From Parafilimonas terrae (GTDB lineage Bacteria > Bacteroidota > Bacteroidia > Chitinophagales > Chitinophagaceae): a stretch of DNA of 64,000 nt. The DNA is taken from NCBI RefSeq assembly GCF_900115755.1, contig NZ_FOXQ01000013.1, positions 83,696 through 147,695 of the forward strand, in the 5' to 3' direction. Below are positions 8,229 to 16,496 of this stretch, one piece after another (position 1 is the first letter of the stretch; every line of letters starts with the position of its first letter). A program made the translations under genes and the position numbers. The notes beneath the pieces were generated by a model that was not told the origin of the DNA, ran no database searches, and was given only the letters and a program-made list of their open reading frames with translations.

Positions 8229-9044
8229 TTATTTATTTACCTGCAATTCAGCAACAACTGGCATGTGGTCTGATGCCGTATTATTCTGCACCACTTTATG
8301 TGATAATATGGTGAAAACATCTTTCGGTTTGAATGCTATAAAATCTATGGCGCCCGTTTCACCATCTTCACCAAAAGTTGAAGGACAGTTATTACAGGTA
8401 CGTGTGAAATGCTCATCAAGCATATTAATAACTTCGCTTCCTTCGCCTGAATTAAAATCACCGGCAACAATAAACGGTAAAGTAGTTTCTTCAGCAATAC
8501 GGCATATTTCTTTAATCTGTAAATCCCTGCTGGTTTTATGATAGGCTTCCAGGTGCGTGCAGCCAAATCGAAATGTTTTACCGGCAAGAAGTGTAATTGT
8601 TCCTGCCGCCAGCATGCGTTGTTCACCGCCGTTAACCGAATCCATTGGTAAATTGTAAGCTTTTGTATCAGACAAACCATATTTGGATAACAGGAGAATA
8701 CCATATTGCCCGCCGTCAAAATCCATTGCCTTTGCAAAAAAGAAAGATGGATAACCTGCCTTAACTGCAAGCTGTTCTGCTTCATTAATTTTTCCTGAAC
8801 GATTTGTGTTTATATCCACTTCCTGCACGGCAACTATATCTGCATTTTGTTTTTTTATCACGGCTGCAATGGCATTCACATCAATCACATCCTGCTTACC
8901 GGGAGGATTGCAATGATGTATGTTATACGTCATTACTTTAATAGTATTACCGGCATATTTATCATCCGGTATATTTTTATGGGAACTGGCAGTGATAAAG
9001 ATCACTGCAATAATCAATATAAATTTCAGGTGGTTGTATTGCAT
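8229..9044 (-). CDS. Secreted endonuclease/exonuclease/phosphatase family protein
   Basis: A 271-residue protein with an N-terminal export signal (MQYNHLKFILIIAVIFITAS) and every signature of the EEP superfamily in order: MTYNIHH, QEVD, THLEAYH, GDFNSG, IDFI and SDHMPV. These build the metal site and the Asp-His pair that attack phosphodiester or phosphomonoester bonds. Substrates in the family range from nucleic acids to sphingomyelin and inositol phosphates, so the target is not assignable. It starts six bases after the GH127 stop codon and is therefore likely co-transcribed with it. Confidence 0.88.
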   Translation of the reverse strand: MQYNHLKFILIIAVIFITASSHKNIPDDKYAGNTIKVMTYNIHHCNPPGKQDVIDVNAIAAVIKKQNADIVAVQEVDINTNRSGKINEAEQLAVKAGYPSFFFAKAMDFDGGQYGILLLSKYGLSDTKAYNLPMDSVNGGEQRMLAAGTITLLAGKTFRFGCTHLEAYHKTSRDLQIKEICRIAEETTLPFIVAGDFNSGEGSEVINMLDEHFTRTCNNCPSTFGEDGETGAIDFIAFKPKDVFTILSHKVVQNNTASDHMPVVAELQVNK

Positions 9045-9050
9045 ATATAT

Positions 9051-11033
9051 TTAATGATGATCACTGTTGTTTGTTTGATAACCGATCTTCACATCGTTCA
9101 CTTTTACCGGCAACCACACCTGCATATCGTTAGAACTGCGGTTACACCATGCATAATAAGGAATGGCTTTAACATCCCGCTGTTGCATAATAACAGACTG
9201 GCCATCTGCAGAAGGTATAGCGGCCAGGCCTTTCCCATTCAACGCAATAACCGGTTCTGTGAGCACCTGCATATTTTCCGGCGTAAACCCTGCTGATGGT
9301 GGCACAATAAGGTTCCATACGCCTTCTTTATTGTCTGCACCTTCCACGCAATATAATACGGGGCCACGTTGTATGGCAATGCGGCCTGCATCATATTTTA
9401 TTTGCTTCCCTGCCACAATATAATTTACAGGCATAGGAATATTATATTCAATCACATCACCTTTTTTCCATTCCCTTTTTATAACAGCATATCCATTTTC
9501 AACCGTATAAGCAACATCTTTTCCGTTTACGCGGATTGTTATTGCTGAATCAACATTATTGGAAAATTTATACAGATCGCCGGGCACCGGCTCTCCTTTT
9601 GCCCAGCCTGGTATGCGCAGGTTAAGGTTGAACGTTGCGGCTTTCTTTGTATCGATTGTCATCTTCACATTACCATTCCAGGGATATTCTGTTTGCATGC
9701 TGAACGCAACATCTTTTTTACCAAACCTGAAATCAGTATTGCTTCCAATAAATAAATTCACCCATAAACCATCATCACTTTTTCCATAAATATAATTACC
9801 AACTGAAGAAACAAGGCGGGCAATATTTGAAGGGCAACAGGCTGTACCAAACCATTCTTTACGTTTATGCTGGCCACTGGAGGCAAGCGGGTTATCGTAA
9901 AAGAAATGATCGCCGCTAATGCTTAAACCGGCCAGCGCCCCATTATATAAACTTCTTTCCAATACATCAATGTATTTGCTTTCACCCGTTAATTCACACA
10001 TGCGCTGGTTCCAGAAAACCATGCCCACAGAAGCACAGGTTTCACAATAAGCATTTTCATTAGGCAGGTCATAATCTGTTGAAAAAGCCTCTGAAGTGCC
10101 GCCGGTGCCAATGCCGCCTGTTATATACATGTTTCTATACACAACATCTTCCCAAACTTTCTTCATCACATTCATATAATCTTTGTCATTGGTTACAGCA
10201 GCTACATCGGCAGCACCGGTATATAAATACATGGCACGCACTGCATGGCCGGTTATTTCGGTTTGCTTTTTTACCGGTACTGCATCCTGCCAGTATTCCG
10301 GCGTTATCCAGTTTGAGCCATAAGCATAATATCGTTTACCTCTTTGTTCAAGGTACCAATCAGCCAGCTTAAGATAACGGTCATCATTAGTAACCTTATA
10401 TAATTTTACCAGCGCCAGTTCAATTTCTTCATGCCCGCTGAACCAGTTTTTATTGGCAAGCCGCATAGTAGAATCAATATGATTGGCAAAACGTATAGCA
10501 ACATCAAGTAATTTTCTTTTTCCTGTGGTATTGAAATAAGCTATTGCCGCTTCAATTAAATGACCGGCGCAATAATCTTCATGTTTTTCAACATCTGTCC
10601 ATCGTTTACTTATATCGCCCAAAGTGTAATAGGTATTAAGATATCCATCAGGTTGCTGGGCGGCTGCAATAATATCAATCCACCTGTCAGCCGTGTTTTC
10701 CAAAGCTGTATCAGGATGTGTTTTTAATGAATAAGCTATTGCTTCCAACGCCTTGTAAACATCGCTGTCATCAAAATAAATACCCTGGTGTTTCTCTCCT
10801 TTTTTATGCGCTACCTTTTCAAAATTGCGGATGCGGGCTGTTGCAATTTCAGTTTGATAAATACAGGCAGGTAATGTTTTGGTAGCCACTTTATCAATTT
10901 TGGGTTTCCAGAAGTCATCATTGATAGTAACTTTTGAAAAATTTACAAATTCAAATTTCTGTGAATTGTTTTGACTCCATACTGAAGTACATAATAAGCA
11001 GCCAAGTAACAGGCAAACATAGTTTTTCATCAT
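9051..11033 (-). CDS. GH127 beta-L-arabinofuranosidase-like glycosidase (DUF1680)
   Basis: A 660-residue secreted protein (signal peptide to about residue 20, TSVWSQ) with the (alpha/alpha)6-barrel fold of GH127. The motifs SEAF (Glu315), ENAYCETCAS (Glu331, Cys333) and ACCPSN (Cys399, Cys400) correspond to the acid/base Glu and the Zn-binding Glu-Cys-Cys-Cys cluster, including the nucleophilic Cys, known from HypBA1. The enzyme would release beta-L-arabinofuranose or a related sugar from plant glycans in the periplasm or outside the cell. Two adjacent ATGs exist (11033 and 11030). The EEP gene follows directly. There is no SusCD pair, so it is not part of a typical polysaccharide utilisation locus. 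Confidence 0.9.
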   Translation of the reverse strand: MMKNYVCLLLGCLLCTSVWSQNNSQKFEFVNFSKVTINDDFWKPKIDKVATKTLPACIYQTEIATARIRNFEKVAHKKGEKHQGIYFDDSDVYKALEAIAYSLKTHPDTALENTADRWIDIIAAAQQPDGYLNTYYTLGDISKRWTDVEKHEDYCAGHLIEAAIAYFNTTGKRKLLDVAIRFANHIDSTMRLANKNWFSGHEEIELALVKLYKVTNDDRYLKLADWYLEQRGKRYYAYGSNWITPEYWQDAVPVKKQTEITGHAVRAMYLYTGAADVAAVTNDKDYMNVMKKVWEDVVYRNMYITGGIGTGGTSEAFSTDYDLPNENAYCETCASVGMVFWNQRMCELTGESKYIDVLERSLYNGALAGLSISGDHFFYDNPLASSGQHKRKEWFGTACCPSNIARLVSSVGNYIYGKSDDGLWVNLFIGSNTDFRFGKKDVAFSMQTEYPWNGNVKMTIDTKKAATFNLNLRIPGWAKGEPVPGDLYKFSNNVDSAITIRVNGKDVAYTVENGYAVIKREWKKGDVIEYNIPMPVNYIVAGKQIKYDAGRIAIQRGPVLYCVEGADNKEGVWNLIVPPSAGFTPENMQVLTEPVIALNGKGLAAIPSADGQSVIMQQRDVKAIPYYAWCNRSSNDMQVWLPVKVNDVKIGYQTNNSDHH

Positions 11034-11251
11034 AGTATTTTCTCCTGCAAAAAATAATTGTATAAAAGCAATTATACTGATTATTTTTTAAGGATGGATT
11101 AGTTGCACAGATAACGTATTACGGATGAACGGCAGGCATTTAAACGTAATTATTGTGTGTCGCAAATAACCCCAAAACAGCCTCATTTGCACCGCATCAA
11201 TCCTGTGCATGACCTTCAACTTTGTGTTGCAAACACATAAAAAACAAGATC

Positions 11252-11674
11252 ATGAAAACATTAAAAACTACTAAGGTAATTTACTGGGCCACTACTATCA
11301 TCATCTTCTTATTCGAAGGTGTAATGCCGGCATTAACGTCTCAAACAGAGCTTGCCAAACAAGGCATTCAGCATTTAGGCTATCCGCAGTATTTTGGAAA
11401 TGCTTTTGTTATTTTTAAAGTGCTGGGCACACTGGCTTTAATTATTCCGCAGGTACCAAACCGCGTTAAAGAATGGGCGTATGCAGGTTTTGCTTTTGAT
11501 TTTATTTTCGCTTCTATAAGCATTACCGTTGTTGATGGTTTCAGCTTTATGTCTGCCTTTCCTTTAATCTTTCTCGGCATACTTGCGGCATCATATATCA
11601 CCCGTGAAAAAATGCTGCGGAATAAAAATGCATCAGTAACAGAAAACCATAATACTTATGCAGTTGCCCGTTAA
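11252..11674 (+). CDS. DoxX-like four-helix membrane protein
   Basis: A 140-residue integral membrane protein with four predicted helices and the DoxX-like pattern: FLFEGVMPAL, then HLGYPQYFGN, then FKVLGTLALIIP, then WAYAGFAFD. The ATG at 11252 is preferred over an upstream alternative ten codons earlier because the conserved MKTLKTTKVIYW start begins there. DoxX-like proteins are implicated in redox homeostasis or quinone-linked functions, mostly without firm biochemistry. It is monocistronic: convergent with aroQ, with a long hairpin repeat between them. Confidence 0.85.
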   Translation: MKTLKTTKVIYWATTIIIFLFEGVMPALTSQTELAKQGIQHLGYPQYFGNAFVIFKVLGTLALIIPQVPNRVKEWAYAGFAFDFIFASISITVVDGFSFMSAFPLIFLGILAASYITREKMLRNKNASVTENHNTYAVAR

Positions 11675-11734
11675 TTAAAAAAGATATTGATTGGGGATAA
11701 TGATTACAAAGAAGTAAAGACGATTCAGGAATTG

Positions 11735-11768
11735 CCACAATGCACAGATAAAATTCTGTGCATTGTGG
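11735..11768. repeat. Dispersed hairpin repeat, family A (copy 1)
   Basis: A 14-bp perfect inverted repeat (11735-11748 with 11755-11768) with loop TAAAAT. A near relative lies at 53327-53366, with the same CCACA...ATGCAC...GAT core. It sits between convergent genes and may act as a transcription terminator although it has no strong T tail. Confidence 0.85.
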
Positions 11769-11798
11769 TTAAATACATTTAGTCAGAAATTATCATTT

Positions 11799-11879
11799 CA
11801 ATGATTGAATATTCACTAATCTTTTGCGAAGGTTTACAATTGAACATTGATTATTGCTATTGAATATTGGTTATTTGTA
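11799..11879. repeat. Dispersed ATTG/CAAT-rich repeat, family C (copy 1, partial)
   Basis: A block of ATTGA/CAATA motifs. Positions 11832-11851 are identical over 20 bases to 22464-22483 in copy 2. It ends six bases before the aroQ stop codon. Confidence 0.7.
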
Positions 11880-11884
11880 TTTAC

Positions 11885-12307
11885 CTAAGCATTATCAATA
11901 AACCATTTCACTGCAAGTTCATATCCCTTTAAGCCCAGGCCAAAAATACTGCCCACGCTTTTGCCTGAAATATGAGAAAGCTTCCTGAAATCTTCCCGCG
12001 CATGCACATTGCTTATATGCACTTCAATAACCCTGGCTTTTATAGCTGCTATAGCATCGCCTAATGCAACAGATGTATGTGTATAGCCGCCGGGGTTTAA
12101 AACAATACCATCGTAATCAAAGCCAACTTTTTGAATTTCGTTTATCAGTTCGCCTTCCACATTGCTTTGATAATAATAAAACTCAATTGATGGGAAAACC
12201 TTTTTTAATGTTTCAAAATAATCTTCAAACGATTGATTACCGTAAACATCCGGTTCCCGTTTGCCAAGCAGGTTAAGGTTTGGCCCATTGATGATAGCAA
12301 TTTTCAT
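11885..12307 (-). CDS. aroQ: 3-dehydroquinate dehydratase, type II
   Basis: A 140-residue protein identical in layout to type II dehydroquinases. NGPNLNLLGKREPDVYG (residues 7-23) carries the catalytic Tyr; NPGGYTHTSVAL and EVHISNVHAREDFR carry the conserved Asn, His and Arg. It removes water from 3-dehydroquinate to give 3-dehydroshikimate in the shikimate pathway, in the cytoplasm, as a dodecamer. It is co-directional with mqnE 87 bases upstream. Chorismate is also the precursor of the futalosine menaquinone pathway, so the pairing makes metabolic sense, though linkage is loose. Confidence 0.96.
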   Translation of the reverse strand: MKIAIINGPNLNLLGKREPDVYGNQSFEDYFETLKKVFPSIEFYYYQSNVEGELINEIQKVGFDYDGIVLNPGGYTHTSVALGDAIAAIKARVIEVHISNVHAREDFRKLSHISGKSVGSIFGLGLKGYELAVKWFIDNA

Positions 12308-12347
12308 ATCAAAATATTCAAAGCTTTTAAATTAGCAGAAGGTTGCA

Positions 12348-12375
12348 TTCACGTTTGACGATTCACGTTTCACGA
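12348..12375. repeat. Tandem 14-mer in the mqnE-aroQ gap
   Basis: TTCACGTTTGACGA (12348-12361) is followed directly by TTCACGTTTCACGA (12362-12375), differing by one base. Similar GTGAAC phrases occur at about 35369-35382. Confidence 0.8.
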
Positions 12376-12394
12376 ACGCTACTTGCTCTTAAAA

Positions 12395-13564
12395 TTAATT
12401 GTAATAAGGGTTCACCTCAAGCTCATGCACATCATCTTCAGCATAATTCTTTATTACGTTATATAAAGTATCACGCTCTACAGGTTCACGTTTCACCTGT
12501 TTAATGAGCGCCACAAGCTGTGCTGTTGACAAAGCAGGTGTTTGTTCTTCGCTGCCTGCCATTGAATAAATTTTGGTAGTATCATCAATTGTTCCGTCAA
12601 GATCATTTACGCCAAAAGATAAACTCAATTGTGCATTCTGCCTGCCAAGCATTGGCCAGTAGGCTTTGAGATGAGGGAAATTATCAAGGTATAATCTTGC
12701 AATGGAATACACTTTCATATCTTCAATCAGTGAGCTTTCGGGCACATTACTCATATCGTTATCTCCATTTCGAAACTTAAGCGGAATAAATGTATTGAAG
12801 CCATGCGTTTCATCCTGTAATTGGCGCAAACGTTCCATATGATCAACGCGGTGCCAGTATTTTTCAATGTGGCCAAACAGCATGGTTGCATTGGTATGCA
12901 TGCCGAGATTATGTGCAGTTTTATGAATGTGCAGCCAGCCATCAGCATCAACTTTATCGGCGCAGATTTGTTCGCGTATTTCAGCATGAAAGATTTCTGC
13001 ACCACCGCCCGGCAGTGAATCAAGGCCTGCTTCATGTAATAGCTTCATACCATCTTCCACACTCAGCTTTGCCTTGCGAAACATATATTCAAGCTCAACA
13101 GCAGTAAAACCTTTTATATGTAAATCAGGGCGATGGGCTTTGATGGATTTCAGCAAATCTTCAAAGAAATATAAATTCATTTTGGGGTGAACACCGCCAA
13201 CAATATGCACTTCTGTTACTGGCTTACCATCATATTTCTGAATAATGTGCATCATCTGCTCCTTGCTCAACTCCCACCCTTCTTCGCGGTGTGCATATAT
13301 TCTCGAGTAAGAACAAAAATTACAGGAGAAAACACAAACATTCGTTGGCTCTATATGAAAATTTCGGTTGAAATAAGTTTTATTGCCATGCAACTTCTCC
13401 CGCACATAATTGGCAAGTGCGCCCACATAAGGCAAAGTTGCTTTTTCAAAAAGTATCACACCTTCATCAAACTGCAGGCGCTGGTTATTTAAAACTTTCT
13501 CCCCGATGAATCTTAATTCAGCATCTTTTTCATTCTCTACTAAGATTTCTATTGAATTGCTCAT
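12395..13564 (-). CDS. mqnE: Aminofutalosine synthase MqnE (radical SAM)
   Basis: A 389-residue radical-SAM enzyme with CVFSCNFC (CxxxCxxC, about residues 77-84), which binds the 4Fe-4S cluster. HIVGGVHP and GLDSLPGGGAEIF are hallmarks of the MqnE/MqnC/CofH group, and the length fits MqnE. The enzyme joins S-adenosylmethionine to the chorismate-derived enolpyruvyl compound to form 6-amino-6-deoxyfutalosine, a step of the alternative menaquinone pathway. Its presence implies futalosine-type menaquinone synthesis; the other mqn genes are not in the window. The gene is followed by aroQ on the same strand. Confidence 0.93.
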   Translation of the reverse strand: MSNSIEILVENEKDAELRFIGEKVLNNQRLQFDEGVILFEKATLPYVGALANYVREKLHGNKTYFNRNFHIEPTNVCVFSCNFCSYSRIYAHREEGWELSKEQMMHIIQKYDGKPVTEVHIVGGVHPKMNLYFFEDLLKSIKAHRPDLHIKGFTAVELEYMFRKAKLSVEDGMKLLHEAGLDSLPGGGAEIFHAEIREQICADKVDADGWLHIHKTAHNLGMHTNATMLFGHIEKYWHRVDHMERLRQLQDETHGFNTFIPLKFRNGDNDMSNVPESSLIEDMKVYSIARLYLDNFPHLKAYWPMLGRQNAQLSLSFGVNDLDGTIDDTTKIYSMAGSEEQTPALSTAQLVALIKQVKREPVERDTLYNVIKNYAEDDVHELEVNPYYN

Positions 13565-13616
13565 GCGGCAAATTTAAACACGAAATATCAATTGTACCGT
13601 TAAAGCCTGTTCCGGT

Positions 13617-13937
13617 TTAATGTATAATCTCCAGTAAAAACAAAATCGTCATAAAGAAAATACTGAACAGGCCAGCGAGAAAACTATATTCAGCAATTGT
13701 TTCATACATATCGGCGCGTTTTGTTTTGCTGCGGATAGACAGGAACGCACACAAACAACTCGTCATAAATAATACAAACGAAATGGCCGTAACTTCATCT
13801 ATTATTGTTACAGCGCTGAACTTAAAGAGCTTGATGGACGTTAATACAACAAAACAAAACCCAAGGAAATTGGAAGAAGCATTTAATATTTGCGGCGCTT
13901 TATTATTATTACTATTCTGGTTGTTGTTTGTTTGCAT
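13617..13937 (-). CDS. Small membrane protein of unknown function
   Basis: A 106-residue protein with an Asn/Gln-rich N-terminus (MQTNNNQNSNNN) and three predicted membrane helices (about residues 24-42, 47-68 and 84-104). No motif suggests a function. It is on the same strand as the secreted protein at 13968, 30 bases downstream of it, and upstream of mqnE with a 52-base gap; whether these are co-transcribed is not clear. Confidence 0.65.
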   Translation of the reverse strand: MQTNNNQNSNNNKAPQILNASSNFLGFCFVVLTSIKLFKFSAVTIIDEVTAISFVLFMTSCLCAFLSIRSKTKRADMYETIAEYSFLAGLFSIFFMTILFLLEIIH

Positions 13938-13967
13938 AGCTTTATAAATGCGCAGCAGTTTTTAAAA

Positions 13968-14609
13968 CTATTGTATGGTTAATGTTTTTATTTGCTTCAC
14001 ATTCATAAACTGTTTAAACTTCGGCTGGTAAACTTCTGTGTTTACATAGGAAAGCGAAACATTTTTATTTTTCAGTTTGGCAACAGGGTCTTTTAACCAG
14101 TCATCCGAGCCCGGAACATAGGTATAATAAATAAAATTAAGTTCGCGGCCTGCAGCCGTTTTAAGGGTTATATACAGGAAATCTTTTTCTTCCACATTCA
14201 CTATAGTGCCTTCTGCGCTTTCAGCTTTTTCGGTTTTTACCTGCGGTGTTGATGGCAGGCTGAAGTTCAACTCATTTCCATCGCCGTTAGCGGCCATTGC
14301 CATTGCCATCTTCATAAAAGTTGGACAGTTAATTTTCATAAGCTCCATGGCAAGGTCTGTTGCCATTTTTTCCGCGTCGTCCATATCGCCGCCAGCCATC
14401 ATTTTTGTAAGGAAGTCGGGAGAAGATGTGATGCAGCTTAAAAAAGCCTGTTGCAATTCCTGCGCGGAACTTGAATCGGTAAGGTTAGACTTGCCAAGAC
14501 AATCGCATACAGCTACCGCGGTGGCATGCATGGAACTATCTCCGGCAGATTGGGCATGAACGTTTACAAAACACACTGCTGCCAATAAAGAAACAAGTAT
14601 TTTTTTCAT
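13968..14609 (-). CDS. Secreted protein of unknown function
   Basis: A 213-residue protein with a signal peptide (MKKILVSLLAAVCFVNVHAQ). The N-terminal helical half carries four cysteines (CDCLGKS, FLSCITSS, INCPTF), suggesting disulfide bonds, followed by a Met-rich stretch (KMAMAMAANGDG). The C-terminal half looks like a small beta domain (GTIVNVEEKDFLYITLKTAA), possibly OB-like. No known family was recognised. It is divergent from the DUF4254 gene, with both promoters in the 170-base gap. Confidence 0.7.
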   Translation of the reverse strand: MKKILVSLLAAVCFVNVHAQSAGDSSMHATAVAVCDCLGKSNLTDSSSAQELQQAFLSCITSSPDFLTKMMAGGDMDDAEKMATDLAMELMKINCPTFMKMAMAMAANGDGNELNFSLPSTPQVKTEKAESAEGTIVNVEEKDFLYITLKTAAGRELNFIYYTYVPGSDDWLKDPVAKLKNKNVSLSYVNTEVYQPKFKQFMNVKQIKTLTIQ

Positions 14610-14735
14610 TTATATCTGTTAAACTGTTTGCACCTTCAACCACTTTATTACAATGGCATAAAAGCGAATGCAAACATATTGACGCAAATTATTTATGCGG
14701 GTAAATTTATACTTTCATTTACGGTTTGTGCAGCT

Positions 14736-14766
14736 TTTGTTTACAAAATATTTTCGCCGACTTTTG
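14736..14766 (+). promoter_or_regulatory. Promoter of DUF4254-glycosyltransferase unit
   Basis: TTTG (14736-14739), 19 bases, then GACTTTTG (14759-14766), one mismatch from TAnnTTTG. The predicted start of transcription near 14772 rules out the longer upstream reading frame and supports the ATG at 14783. Confidence 0.65.
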
Positions 14767-14782
14767 CCGCATAACTTTATAC

Positions 14783-15388
14783 ATGATAAGTAAGCTTTGC
14801 AATGAAATATTTGAGCGGTCTGTAAAAGATTATCATATTCATGATAATGTGGATGCAGTTGAAAATAATCCTTACAAGCCATCTTCACTCGAACATTTAC
14901 TCTATAAAAAAAACTGGATTGATACCGTACAATGGCATTTGGAAGATATTATCCGGGAGCCAAATATTGACCCGGTGATGGCTTTAAAAATCAAAAGAAG
15001 GATTGACGAATCTAACCAGGAAAGAACCAATCTTGTGGAATATATTGACAGCTATTTTCTTGATAAATACAAAAACGTTAAAGTGCAAGCCAATGCAAAA
15101 TTTAATACAGAAAGCCCTGCATGGGCTATTGACAGGCTTTCCATTTTAATGCTTAAAATTTATCACATGCAACGGGAAGCTGAAAGAACTGATGCCACGG
15201 AAGAACACCGGCTTGCATGCAGCAATAAATTGCATATTCTTTTGCAGCAACAGCTTGATCTTTCCACAGCCATTGATGAACTTTTGCAGGAAATAGAAGA
15301 AGGCAAAAAATATATGAAAGTATATAAGCAGATGAAGATGTATAACGACCCTTCTTTAAATCCTGTTTTATATACAAACAAAAATTAA
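14783..15388 (+). CDS. DUF4254 family protein
   Basis: A 201-residue, helical, cytoplasmic protein. The pattern FERSVKDYHIHDNV, then YKKNWIDTVQWHLEDIIR, then IKRRIDESNQERTNLVEYID is that of DUF4254 proteins in Bacteroidota, which usually lie beside a family 9 glycosyltransferase, as here. The function is unknown; a role in envelope glycan or lipooligosaccharide synthesis is guessed from the neighbour. The start at 14783 is fixed by the promoter just upstream. The glycosyltransferase gene begins three bases after the stop. Confidence 0.85.
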   Translation: MISKLCNEIFERSVKDYHIHDNVDAVENNPYKPSSLEHLLYKKNWIDTVQWHLEDIIREPNIDPVMALKIKRRIDESNQERTNLVEYIDSYFLDKYKNVKVQANAKFNTESPAWAIDRLSILMLKIYHMQREAERTDATEEHRLACSNKLHILLQQQLDLSTAIDELLQEIEEGKKYMKVYKQMKMYNDPSLNPVLYTNKN

Positions 15389-15391
15389 GCA

Positions 15392-16426
15392 GTGAATACA
15401 CCTGCGCATTTATTGGTTATGCGGTTTTCGGCAATGGGCGATGTGGCAATGACAGTGCCGGTTGTAAAACAATTGCTTCAGCAACATCCGGAACTTACTA
15501 TAACTTTTGTTTCTGACGTAAAGTTCAGAGCGCTGTTTGATGATATTCCCCGCCTTACATTTTTTGGCGCAGATATTCATGGCACATACAATGGTTTTAC
15601 AGGTCTTATTAAGCTTTTCAACCAATTAAAAAAAATCGGGAATATTACGGCTGTTGCAGACCTGCATGATGTGTTGCGCAGCAAGTTCCTTTCTTTTTTA
15701 TTTAAAGCTTCCGGCAAAAAAGTAGAGGTTATAAACAAAGGCAGGAAAGAAAAAAAAGAACTGACGAGAAAACATAATAAAATATTGAGGCCCCTGCGCA
15801 CAAGCTTTCAGCGGTATGCAGATGTATTTGATGCGCTGGGTTACCCGGTAAACCTTTCAAATAAACAGCAAAGAATAAAGCTTGATGTTAGTAATAGTAT
15901 TGAACAATTATTAATCAATAGTCATCAAACAAAAATTGGCCTTGCGCCTTTTGGCAAGCACAAAGAAAAAACCTATCCCATTGAAGAAATGGAGAAAGTT
16001 ATTGCAGCTTTATCAGCCGGCAACAATACAATATTTCTTTTTGGCGGCGGCAGTGAACGCATGCAATTTGAAACCTGGCAAAAAAAATATCCTAACGTTA
16101 TTAATATGGCGGGCAGGCTTTCTTTTAAAGAAGAACTTATCCTTATCAGCCATCTTGATTTAATGGTAAGTATGGATTCAGGTAACATGCACCTTGCATC
16201 TTTATATGGTGTGCCGGTTGTAAGTATTTGGGGCGCCACACATCCCTTTGCAGGTTTTTATGGTTTTGGACAGGATCCATCCAATGCTGTTCAGGCAGAT
16301 TTATATTGCAGGCCTTGCTCAGTGTTTGGCAATAAAACCTGCTATCGTGGCGATTGGGCCTGCATGAACATGATTGCTCCGCAATGGATAATTAATAAAG
16401 TGGATGATATAATAAAAATAGATTGA
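15392..16426 (+). CDS. Glycosyltransferase family 9 (heptosyltransferase-like)
   Basis: A 344-residue GT-B enzyme of the ADP-heptose:LPS heptosyltransferase family. MRFSAMGDVAMTVPVVKQL is the N-terminal signature, and SMDSGNMHLASLYGVPVVSI (about residues 256-275) is the sugar-nucleotide site. It would transfer a sugar during core lipooligosaccharide synthesis at the inner membrane. The start is a GTG at 15392, three bases after the DUF4254 stop; an ATG nine codons later is the alternative, but the coupling favours GTG. It ends convergently with the eCIS operon. Confidence 0.9.
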   Translation: MNTPAHLLVMRFSAMGDVAMTVPVVKQLLQQHPELTITFVSDVKFRALFDDIPRLTFFGADIHGTYNGFTGLIKLFNQLKKIGNITAVADLHDVLRSKFLSFLFKASGKKVEVINKGRKEKKELTRKHNKILRPLRTSFQRYADVFDALGYPVNLSNKQQRIKLDVSNSIEQLLINSHQTKIGLAPFGKHKEKTYPIEEMEKVIAALSAGNNTIFLFGGGSERMQFETWQKKYPNVINMAGRLSFKEELILISHLDLMVSMDSGNMHLASLYGVPVVSIWGATHPFAGFYGFGQDPSNAVQADLYCRPCSVFGNKTCYRGDWACMNMIAPQWIINKVDDIIKID

Positions 16427-16496
16427 TCTTTCACCGGTTTGTTTATATGTTTTATTTGAACGCATATCCCGCGCTCATAATTTCTTCTGTTAATTA

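Noticed and set aside
11700..11880. CRISPR array
   Set aside because: The repeats are inverted and irregular, without evenly spaced unique spacers.
14726..14782. Longer N-terminus for the DUF4254 protein
   Set aside because: These codons contain the promoter boxes and the conserved family start is at 14783.
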